Positions 28,013-35,432 of a stretch of DNA of 64,000 nucleotides are shown here, piece after piece. Position numbers and translations under genes: made by a program. Position 1 is the stretch's first letter. Each line of letters opens with the position of its first letter. The DNA comes from Ga0077555 sp964500805 (lineage in GTDB: Bacteria > Pseudomonadota > Alphaproteobacteria > Rhizobiales > Hyphomicrobiaceae), in the NCBI GenBank assembly GCA_964500805.1, contig CAZCQH010000011.1, forward strand, positions 57,208 through 121,207, written 5' to 3'. The notes beneath the pieces were generated by a model. It was not told where the DNA came from. It saw nothing but the letters and a program-made list of their open reading frames with translations, and did not search any database.

Positions 28013-28584
28013 CTCTGATCCCCAGCTGGCTGAAACGCATGCGTTGGGCCGCAATCCTGACGGCGCTTGTTGCCGGCGGCATCATCCACATCAGCGCCAC
28101 TTTGATGATGCCGCAGCTTGCGACCGCAAGCAGCGTGCAGCGCCTCGCCGACCAACTGCCTCTGAACCGGATGCGCGTTTTGCCGCCCTCGACAGCCGGC
28201 AGCCAGATTCTGCCTTTCATCGGCCCCGACGTCAGAATGGCTGTTTGCCGTTACGATGTTACGGATGGGCCGATCAAAGTGACGGCTGTATTGCCGGACA
28301 AGGGTTGGACAGTCTCGCTCTACACGCTTCAGGGCGACAACTTCTATGCCCTGCCGTCGCAGGACTTCCGCCGCCTCGAGATCGGATTTCAGCTCGTCCC
28401 GCAAGTGGAGCGTTATCTCTCGATCTTCAGTTTGGGCCGCAGCTTCGAGAACGACGCAAGCCAGGTCGCAGTGCCTCAGTCGCAAGGCCTGATCGTTATT
28501 CGCGCACCTCTGCACGGCCGCGCCTTCCAAGCCGAAGCCGAGGCGCTCCTGTCGCGCGCGCAGTGCGCCTTGCACCGCGCGTAA
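28009..28584 (+). CDS. DUF1254-containing envelope protein
   Basis: A 191-residue protein with an N-terminal membrane segment (WAAILTALVAGGIIHISAT) and a DUF1254 core: VQRLADQLPLNRMRVLPP and DVRMAVCRYDVTDGPIKV. In many proteins DUF1254 and DUF1214 are fused in this order; here they are separate and reversed. Function unknown. Overlaps the preceding gene by 4 bases. Confidence 0.8.
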   Translation: MTLIPSWLKRMRWAAILTALVAGGIIHISATLMMPQLATASSVQRLADQLPLNRMRVLPPSTAGSQILPFIGPDVRMAVCRYDVTDGPIKVTAVLPDKGWTVSLYTLQGDNFYALPSQDFRRLEIGFQLVPQVERYLSIFSLGRSFENDASQVAVPQSQGLIVIRAPLHGRAFQAEAEALLSRAQCALHRA

Positions 28585-28611
28585 CCTGCGCGACTTCTCG
28601 ATGCGAGCGCG

Positions 28612-28797
28612 TCAGTCCACCAACGTCAGCACATCGCGGACGATGGTTTTGGCTTTCGCCGGAGCTCCGGCCTCCGCCCAGCGCTCGTAGCGCACTCCCG
28701 GGAAAATTACGATCTGTGCCGAACGCCGCTTGCGCCGGGCGCGCGGCTTCTGTTCTGGCTCTTGCTGCGACACACGAAACTGAAGAATCGTGGCCAT
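28612..28797 (-). CDS. Small conserved basic protein
   Basis: A 61-residue protein starting MATILQFRVSQ, with a basic stretch KPRARRKRRSAQIVIFPGVRYERW. Similar short proteins with an ATILQF start and an IVIFPGVRYERW end are common in this bacterial order; this is from memory, not from a search. No function is known. Convergent with the DUF1254 gene. Confidence 0.6.
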   Translation of the reverse strand: MATILQFRVSQQEPEQKPRARRKRRSAQIVIFPGVRYERWAEAGAPAKAKTIVRDVLTLVD

Positions 28798-28981
28798 GGG
28801 TCGTCCCCTGCTCGCTATCGACGCTTCGCAACGCCAACCGGCGACGCACACCCCGTTTGGCGCAACTTGAACTTATTTGAGGGCGGAAGTCGTTAACGGG
28901 GGCTTAAGGGACCGAATTGCTTCCATTCACCGTTGCCGTATGGCAACGCGGGGCGCATCGGCAGCCAACAGCTTCGCACAT

Positions 28982-29317
28982 TCAGTAGAGCCAGCCCTCG
29001 AGGAAGCTGCGGCCAGACCGGTCCTCGACCTCGACCACCCAGATGTCGCCATCGAGGCGGCGTTCTTGCGCCACCATCGCCTCAACGTCAGCCTCTGGCT
29101 TCATCTGTGCGAGTGCCGTCCAGCGCCGCTCCCCGTCATCGCCGGTGAAGCCCGCGGGTGCTGGCCCGTAGAGATCCGCCGTCCCGTCGAGCCGCACGAC
29201 CTTGATCAGGATGACGCCGGCATCCGAGTCGCCGCGGCGCGCGACCACCGCCGATACACCCTCACCCATCAGGCGCCTGATGTAAGCCTTCACCCAGATT
29301 TCCGATTTCAAGCGCAT
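28982..29317 (-). CDS. DUF1491-family protein
   Basis: A 111-residue protein. The start MRLKSEIWVKAYIRRL and the Asp/Glu-rich VVEVEDRSGRSFLEGW end fit DUF1491, an alphaproteobacterial family of unknown function. The ATG at 29317 is chosen over an upstream in-frame start because the family begins with RLKSEIWV. It lies 13 bases downstream of the ceramidase gene and probably shares its operon. Confidence 0.83.
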   Translation of the reverse strand: MRLKSEIWVKAYIRRLMGEGVSAVVARRGDSDAGVILIKVVRLDGTADLYGPAPAGFTGDDGERRWTALAQMKPEADVEAMVAQERRLDGDIWVVEVEDRSGRSFLEGWLY

Positions 29318-29330
29318 CACGCGACCCTGG

Positions 29331-30128
29331 CTAGGCGCGCGTCTGCAACGGACGGCCGCGCGCAAGTGAATCGATGGCCAAGCTGACCAACACGTAGACG
29401 GCAGTGGCTGTCAGCAGGTGCCAGAGCGCGTGAGTGCCGCGCGCCTGGCCGAAGAGGATCGTCGTGGCGCACATGTCGCGATCGACCCAGCGTAGGATCA
29501 TCGCTGCAAGGAAGATGCCGGCAGCCACGAGCAGCTGGCGTCCCAACACCGGATCGCGCCTGAGCGCGGCTCCCGTAACCAGCAACGCGAGCAAGGCCGG
29601 CACGTAACCCATGGCACCCTTGAGGCAAGGCTCGCGTGCGTAGTCGGTGACTGAGCGCATCGAGGCGGGGCATGCGATTGTCGAAGCCGCGAGCCCGACC
29701 GCGGCAAAGCCGAGCACGGCGACGATTGTCCTCGTCAGGCTCCAGCCGAGAAAGACACGCAGCGCGAAGTAGAGATAGGCACCCATGAACAGGCTGATTG
29801 GAACGACGTCCGCGAGCCTCGCCCAGCGGGTCGCGAAAGTGTGGAAGAGGAAACTGCCGATGCCGACCGCAAAAGTGAGCACGATGAGCAGCCAGACAAG
29901 CGTATGGTGGTTCGCGTTCTCACATTTGACGTGGGCGGCCGCCGTACCGGCGGAGCCAGCGCTGCTAGGGTGAAACCAGGCACCATTGACGGCACTTGCA
30001 AACCGCGCCCAAAGAACGGCGCCAGCGATCAAGAACCCGGCGTTGCTTGCAGCGTTGAACGGCTCCGCCCAGAACCCCGGGTCCTGCCCGCGCTCGCAGT
30101 AGCGGAAAACTTGCTCGCTCCAGGTCAT
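29331..30128 (-). CDS. Ceramidase-family integral membrane protein
   Basis: A 265-residue protein with six to seven membrane segments and the alkaline ceramidase (CREST) pattern: YCERGQDPGFWAEPFNAASN at the N-terminus, GSFLFHTFATRWARLADVVP near 95, and GTHALWHLL near 232. The conserved Ser, His, Asp and the HxxxH pair would bind zinc for amide hydrolysis. It would act in the inner membrane on a sphingolipid-like or other amide lipid; bacterial substrates are mostly untested. Likely co-transcribed with the DUF1491 gene. Confidence 0.85.
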   Translation of the reverse strand: MTWSEQVFRYCERGQDPGFWAEPFNAASNAGFLIAGAVLWARFASAVNGAWFHPSSAGSAGTAAAHVKCENANHHTLVWLLIVLTFAVGIGSFLFHTFATRWARLADVVPISLFMGAYLYFALRVFLGWSLTRTIVAVLGFAAVGLAASTIACPASMRSVTDYAREPCLKGAMGYVPALLALLVTGAALRRDPVLGRQLLVAAGIFLAAMILRWVDRDMCATTILFGQARGTHALWHLLTATAVYVLVSLAIDSLARGRPLQTRA

Positions 30129-30440
30129 GTTGATTTCGATTCTACGTTTCGCTGCCTGGCTTCAGCCTGGCACTGTCTCGCCGACGTGTCCGCGGTGCCA
30201 GTCGTCGTCAAGCATCGATAGCAGAGCGTTCTATTCGAAAACATCTGACATGTGCGAGCTTTGGACGACCATTGGCCGCATGGCGCTGGAACGTCGTGTG
30301 CTTTCATGCAATTGAGCGGATCGCACCGACACGGGGCGAGGAACACTCGGTGCCGGGCTTAAGCCAGGCACTGGGCAACGCCTCGATGCTCGTTGCCGCA
30401 ATGCTTGCCCGCCCCACACTGCTTTAGGAGACGCTAACGC
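30129..30440. other. Intergenic region, no gene seen
   Basis: A 312-base gap between divergent ceramidase and FAD oxidase genes. It must hold both promoters. AGGAGACG before 30441 is the ribosome site of the oxidase. Nothing else was recognised. Confidence 0.5.
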
Positions 30441-31544
30441 ATGGCCGCCGACATCGAGACCGTCGTCATCGGAGCGGGCGTAGTGGGGCTGGCGATTGGC
30501 AAGGCACTGGCCGAGGCCGGACGGGAAGTGATGGTGCTCGAGCAGCACGACATCATCGGCTCGGAGACGTCGTCGCGGAACAGCGAGGTGATCCACGCCG
30601 GCATCTATTATCCGCCAGGGTCGCTGCGTGCCAAGTACTGCGTCGCGGGCAAGCACATGCTCTACCGCTTCTGTGCCGAGAACGGCGTGCCGCACAAGCC
30701 GATCACCAAGCTGCTCGTTGCAACGGCGGAATCGCAATTGCCGAAGCTGAAAGCGATCCAGGACACGGCCATCAAGAACGGCGTCACGGATCTGCAGCCG
30801 ATGACCGGCGAGGAAGCGAAAAAGCTCGAGCCCGAGGTGTCCTGCATCGCCGCGCTGCTCTCACCGTCAACCGGTATCATCGACAGCCACGGCCTGATGA
30901 TCGCGCTCGAAGGCCATCTGGAGGGTGCCGGCGGTCAGGTGGTGCTGAACACGCCTGTCGAGCGCATCGGCCGCACCAGTGACGGCCTGTTCGAGATCGT
31001 CACCGGCGGCGAGGCAGCCGGGCGCATCGCCGCGAAGCATCTCGTTCTGTCGGCGGGGCTCCACGCCTCGAAACTGGCGCGCACCTATCCATGGACCGCC
31101 AACTATCGCCCACCGGAGACCTACTACGCCGTCGGCCAGTATTACGCCTATTCAGGCAAGTCGCCGTTCTCGCGCCATATCTATCCGATGCCCGATGGCG
31201 CCTGGCTCGGACTGCATGTGACGGTCGACATCGGCGGTCGCTGCAAGTTCGGGCCCGACATCGAATGGATTCCGGAAATCGACTACAGCTTCGATGAGGC
31301 GAAGCTCGAGAAGTTTCTCGGTTTCATTCGCACCTACTATCCCGCGCTCGATCCCTCGCGGCTGCATGCCGATTACACGGGAATTCGGCCGAAGCTCTAT
31401 CGCGAGGGCGAGTCGGTGCCGGATTTCATGGTGCACGGGCCCGAAACGCATGGGGTTGACGGACTTGTCATGCTGTTCGGCATCGAAAGCCCCGGACTGA
31501 CGGCGGCAATGGCCATTGCGGAGGCGATTGCCGAGCGGGTGTGA
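30441..31544 (+). CDS. FAD-dependent oxidoreductase, L-2-hydroxyglutarate oxidase-like
   Basis: A 367-residue DAO-superfamily flavoprotein. ETVVIGAGVVGLAIGKALAE is the FAD-binding GxGxxG, SSRNSEVIHAGIYYPPGSL is typical of LhgO-like oxidases, and the end VMLFGIESPGLTAAMAIAE is the second FAD segment. Likely oxidises a 2-hydroxy acid such as L-2-hydroxyglutarate and passes electrons to the quinone pool. Monocistronic by position. Confidence 0.87.
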   Translation: MAADIETVVIGAGVVGLAIGKALAEAGREVMVLEQHDIIGSETSSRNSEVIHAGIYYPPGSLRAKYCVAGKHMLYRFCAENGVPHKPITKLLVATAESQLPKLKAIQDTAIKNGVTDLQPMTGEEAKKLEPEVSCIAALLSPSTGIIDSHGLMIALEGHLEGAGGQVVLNTPVERIGRTSDGLFEIVTGGEAAGRIAAKHLVLSAGLHASKLARTYPWTANYRPPETYYAVGQYYAYSGKSPFSRHIYPMPDGAWLGLHVTVDIGGRCKFGPDIEWIPEIDYSFDEAKLEKFLGFIRTYYPALDPSRLHADYTGIRPKLYREGESVPDFMVHGPETHGVDGLVMLFGIESPGLTAAMAIAEAIAERV

Positions 31545-31882
31545 GAGCGGCGCTGTCGTGGCTGCCGCGACGGTAGACGACGGCGGCGCGCTTGCGTCCC
31601 AGGCCGCACATGCCGGTGAATTGCTCGAATATCAGAGGTCAGAGAGGAGCCGGGTGTGCCGGACTCGGGGCCGGCCGTTTGGCCCAGTTTGGCAATCAGC
31701 CGATGACGGAACATGGCTGCGCCTTGTCGTCGCTCGGAATTTTTCTGTGATCTATCAAAGGCTTGCTGCGCGACGGGGAGCGATCAGACCCACTTAACGC
31801 GTTAGCATACCCAATTTAGCCGAAACCTCCGTTGCGGTCATTTCCAGAGTGAAGTGAGGGTTAATAGATAAAATTGTAAATA

Positions 31883-31898
31883 TGATTCACGTGAAACA
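31883..31898. promoter_or_regulatory. parS-like ParB-binding palindrome (site 1)
   Basis: TGATTCACGTGAAACA differs from the near-universal parS consensus TGTTNCACGTGAAACA at one base (A for T at position 3). ParB binds such sites and nucleates the partition complex near oriC. No parAB genes are in the window. Confidence 0.6.
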
Positions 31899-31916
31899 TT
31901 TTGGCCGCGCCGGCCG

Positions 31917-31932
31917 CGTTTCACGTGAAATT
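31917..31932. promoter_or_regulatory. parS-like palindrome (site 2)
   Basis: CGTTTCACGTGAAATT shares the 12-base core GTTTCACGTGAA with parS and differs from the consensus at positions 1, 15 and 16. Its centre is 34 bases from that of site 1, about three helical turns, so two ParB dimers could load on the same face. Confidence 0.45.
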
Positions 31933-31950
31933 GGGCGCGGGCGCGGTCTT

Positions 31951-32751
31951 TCATCCGATGGCTCTGGCAACAGCACGCTTCGCAAGCACGCCCACAAGAT
32001 GTGCGCGGTAGTCGGCGGCAGCATGCATGTCGGTCATGAGGTCATCCTGAGGCAGCTTGATGCCTTCGAGGGCTGACGGCGCGAAGGTCTTCGCCAGTGC
32101 CGCCTCGATCTCCTTCGACCGGAAGACGCCCGCCTGCCCCGCGCCGGTCACCGCCGCGCGGATGCCTTGCGGGCCATTGCTCACCATCACCGCGACGAGG
32201 CAGTAGCGGGACGCCGGATGCGGAAACTTCACGTAGCCCGCACGCTCGGGAATCGGGAATTCTATAGCGGTGATGATCTCGCCCTCGCCGAGCTTGGTGG
32301 CGAAGAGCCCGTCGAAGAAATCATCGGCGTGAATGCTGCGCTTGTCCGTTTTCACCGTGGCGCCGAGACCGAGCACCGCGGCGGGATAATCGGCTGCCGG
32401 GTCGTTGTTGGCCACGGAACCGCCCAGAGTACCGCGATTGCGCACGTGCGGGTCGCCGATGCCGCCGGCGAGATCCGCCAGCGCAGGAATGGTGCGGCGC
32501 ACGTCAGCTGATGCCGCCACTTCGGCGTGTCGCGTCATCGCTCCGATGGTGACCGAGCTCGAGGTCGCCGTGATGCCGGTGAGCCCCGGCACGCCCGCGA
32601 GATCCACCACGTGGCTCGGACGCGCGAGACGCTGTTTGAGCACCGGAATGAGCGTCTGCCCGCCCGCGAGGAAGCGCGCATCCTCGCCGCCCGACACGGT
32701 GCTCGCGGCTTCGCCAAGGCTCTTCGCGCGGCTGTATTTGAACTCGTACAT
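31951..32751 (-). CDS. FAD-binding medium subunit of a molybdenum hydroxylase (CoxM/XdhB type)
   Basis: A 266-residue subunit that carries electrons between the Mo site and acceptor through FAD. Marks: FLAGGQTLIPVLKQRLARP near residue 27 (FAD-binding AGGQSL pattern), HVRNRGTLGGSVANNDPAAD near 103, and ITAIEFPIP near 160. It overlaps no gene and follows the 2Fe-2S subunit by 3 bases. The large molybdopterin subunit is not adjacent on either side in this window. Confidence 0.92.
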   Translation of the reverse strand: MYEFKYSRAKSLGEAASTVSGGEDARFLAGGQTLIPVLKQRLARPSHVVDLAGVPGLTGITATSSSVTIGAMTRHAEVAASADVRRTIPALADLAGGIGDPHVRNRGTLGGSVANNDPAADYPAAVLGLGATVKTDKRSIHADDFFDGLFATKLGEGEIITAIEFPIPERAGYVKFPHPASRYCLVAVMVSNGPQGIRAAVTGAGQAGVFRSKEIEAALAKTFAPSALEGIKLPQDDLMTDMHAAADYRAHLVGVLAKRAVARAIG

Positions 32752-32754
32752 CGC

Positions 32755-33231
<477 letters not shown>

Positions 33232-33339
33232 TCTCTCGTGACCTCTTTCGTGCGTGATGACGCTCTCGGAGCAGCCCATGAATGAGCTTGCCGCACGCAG
33301 CGCCTTTGCAGCAAATGCGCTGCCAACTGCGGCTTGCCC

Positions 33340-33975
33340 TCACCTCATGGGCGAGTGGCCGGCGGGCAGCATGATCATCGTATCCATTTCTTCGAGCAGC
33401 CCGCCGGCAGTCTTCAGGAACGCCTGCCAGCCTGGATCTTTCATCGCTGCACCACGCGCTGCGGCCCGGGCGTTGAGGTCCGGATAGGACCAGAGATGGC
33501 AGACCTCGTTGGGCTGGCCAGCTTCCGTCTGCCAGAGGCCGACGATCTTCGAGTATTTCTCGCGCACGGGGAGCGCCTCGGTGAAATGCTTGGCCCATTC
33601 GCGCGCCGTGCCCGGCTTCACGCGGTAGTAGCGGAATTCATAGACGTTGCCAGTGCCGGCCGGCGCCCTGAGGTCGAGCAGCGGGTTGAGCAACCGAATG
33701 TCCTGGCGCAGCAGAATCGGCCGGATCAGCGGCAAATACTCCTTGGCCCAGCGCTCGTTCTTCCCGAGCTCTGCACGGAGCCGCGCGCGCTCATTGAGGT
33801 CCTTGTAGCTCCACAGATGCACGACCTTGTTCAGCGGCCCGATCTCCGTGATCCAGTAACCTTCGAGCTTGCCGTAGTTGTCGCCGCGGATGGCCCGCGC
33901 GATCTCGCCGGAATTCTTCGCCATATCACCGACGGTTCCGGCCTTCGCGGTGTAGATTCGAAGTTCATGGATCAT
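33340..33975 (-). CDS. NIPSNAP-family protein, two domains
   Basis: A 211-residue protein with two NIPSNAP-like ferredoxin-fold repeats: residues 1-100 starting MIHELRIYTA, and 110-205 with VYEFRYYRVKPGTAREWAKH. Each repeat has the shared VHLWSY or CHLWSY signature. Function unknown. The ATG at 33975 matches the usual MIHELRIY start; a GTG at 33987 is also possible. It is upstream of the Mo-hydroxylase pair in the same direction but 108 bases away. Confidence 0.85.
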   Translation of the reverse strand: MIHELRIYTAKAGTVGDMAKNSGEIARAIRGDNYGKLEGYWITEIGPLNKVVHLWSYKDLNERARLRAELGKNERWAKEYLPLIRPILLRQDIRLLNPLLDLRAPAGTGNVYEFRYYRVKPGTAREWAKHFTEALPVREKYSKIVGLWQTEAGQPNEVCHLWSYPDLNARAAARGAAMKDPGWQAFLKTAGGLLEEMDTMIMLPAGHSPMR

Positions 33976-34143
33976 TGGCAGTTTCACTCCCGGCGCGGAT
34001 CTCGATGCATTGGTGCTCAGTCTAGGCCGCGGAACCGCCTGCTGTCACTGCACATGCCGTGCATGGCTCGTCAGCGGATCGCCGATCGCAAGTGCGTCGG
34101 ATCGCGTCCGCGATTGCAATGAGCGGCCATGCATAATGCGAAA

Positions 34144-34166
34144 TGGGCGGTCTGCTGGACCGCCCA
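34144..34166 (-). terminator. Intrinsic-type terminator of the L,D-transpeptidase gene
   Basis: TGGGCGGTC (34144-34152) pairs perfectly with GACCGCCCA (34158-34166) over a 5-base loop, 30 bases past the stop codon at 34196. On the minus strand a short T-rich stretch (ATTTCGCATT) follows the stem. Confidence 0.6.
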
Positions 34167-34195
34167 CTCTTGAGTTCAGGCTTCTGCCAACCGCC

Positions 34196-35062
34196 TCATT
34201 CCTGGGCCGTATCAGCGCTTGTGATCCGCGGGGCGACCTTGCGGGCGGTGGCCTTCTTGGCCGTGGTGTAACGCCGCTTCGGCTGAGCGGCCTCCTCGCT
34301 TGCCGTGGTGTCCTGCTCCTGCAGGGCGGCGCGGCTGGCTCGCGTGCTCGACGGCACATAGTCGGCGGCCGCAACCCGCTTGTAGGGGCGGCGGATCTCA
34401 CGATAGGAGCTGCCCTCGTTGACGACCCGCTCGCGTGCTTGCGGCGCCGGCTCCGGCCGCGATTGTGCTATGGCAGCGCCGGTTCCGTACGTCTGCCACG
34501 TCACCGTCACCTTGGTTCCGGTCGCAACGCGCGGATAGAGGTCGAGCACATCCTGATTGTACATGCGGATGCAGCCCTTCGACACGGCGGAGCCGATGGT
34601 CCAGGGCGCATCGGTGCCGTGGATCCGGTAGGCGGAGGAGCCCAGATAAAGCGCACGCACGCCGAGCGGGTTCAGCGGATGGCCGCCAGGCACCCAGCGG
34701 GGAAGGCGCGGGTTCTCCGCGATCATCGTCGGCGTTGGGGTCCACGATGGGTTCTCGCGCTTGGAGGTGACCGAGGTCACGCCCTGCCAGCGGCTCTGCT
34801 CGCGCGGAATGGCGATCGGATAGCTCGCGGCCTCGCCCTGGCGAATGATGTGGTAGAGCCGGCGATCGCCGAAGCTGACGATGATCTGGCCCGGCGCGTA
34901 CTGCGGGTTGAAGCGGACGATCTGCTTGCCGGCACCGCCGACCTGCTCAGAACCGCCCCAAAGCCAGCCGGAATCCTGCTGCGCGGCGGCGGGGCCGGCC
35001 ATCAACGTGACAGCCACCACAGCGACCGCCAGGAGTGAGCTCGATGTCGAACGGGCAATCAT
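34196..35062 (-). CDS. L,D-transpeptidase (YkuD domain), exported
   Basis: A 288-residue periplasmic enzyme that cross-links peptidoglycan (3-3 bonds) or attaches proteins to it. Residues 1-27 are a signal peptide ending MAGPAAAQQ. The catalytic motif HGTDAPWTIGSAVSKGCIRM has H148 and nucleophile C164. The C-terminal 90 residues are basic and Ala/Thr-rich. The ATG at 35062 has GGAGA upstream; a TTG four codons earlier also exists. A hairpin terminator follows. Confidence 0.93.
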   Translation of the reverse strand: MIARSTSSSLLAVAVVAVTLMAGPAAAQQDSGWLWGGSEQVGGAGKQIVRFNPQYAPGQIIVSFGDRRLYHIIRQGEAASYPIAIPREQSRWQGVTSVTSKRENPSWTPTPTMIAENPRLPRWVPGGHPLNPLGVRALYLGSSAYRIHGTDAPWTIGSAVSKGCIRMYNQDVLDLYPRVATGTKVTVTWQTYGTGAAIAQSRPEPAPQARERVVNEGSSYREIRRPYKRVAAADYVPSSTRASRAALQEQDTTASEEAAQPKRRYTTAKKATARKVAPRITSADTAQE

Positions 35063-35432
35063 GATCGTCTCCAAAACCGGCCCCTGGACGGCAGAGTGCC
35101 GTCAGGTGCTCTTTCGAATCGGGTGTACGGCCGCCAGCGCGGGCGGACGCACCCTCATCCTGATCGGCGATGCTGAAGAGATCGTTTATACGGGAGCTGA
35201 AACCGCACAGTTTTCCCGCGCCCGACAGAGCAGCCGACTTCAGCATCTGGCCATGAGCTGGGCCTTGAGGCAACAGATGACGCGCCGCAGTCGAGCGTTT
35301 TTGGCAGAACTGTGTTCGAACTGCGCCAGTGGGTGCTCAAAAATGCGGCTGACGCGCCCCGCAAGTGCGCGCCGCATCGATCAAATCGCAGATTTGCCGA
35401 ACGCTGTCGCCCAGATCCGCGCGGTGTGCTCC
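35063..35432. other. Intergenic region, no gene seen
   Basis: A 370-base gap between two minus-strand genes. It should hold the promoter of the L,D-transpeptidase gene and the end signal of the DUF900 gene. Frames here are short and without recognisable motifs. Confidence 0.45.

Larger units (their letters stand above)
31545..31950. other. Intergenic region holding two parS-like palindromes
   Basis: A 406-base gap between convergent genes, with a short AT-rich stretch (about 31855-31885) next to two CACGTG-centred palindromes listed separately. No protein gene, tRNA or DnaA-box cluster was seen. Confidence 0.6.

Noticed and set aside
28612..28851. Longer 79-residue version of the small basic protein
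   Set aside because: The first 18 residues are Arg/Cys-rich and lie before a better ATG start (28797), so the shorter form was used.
31545..31950. Replication origin (oriC)
   Set aside because: There is an AT-rich stretch beside the parS-like sites, but no cluster of DnaA boxes and no origin-linked genes in the window.
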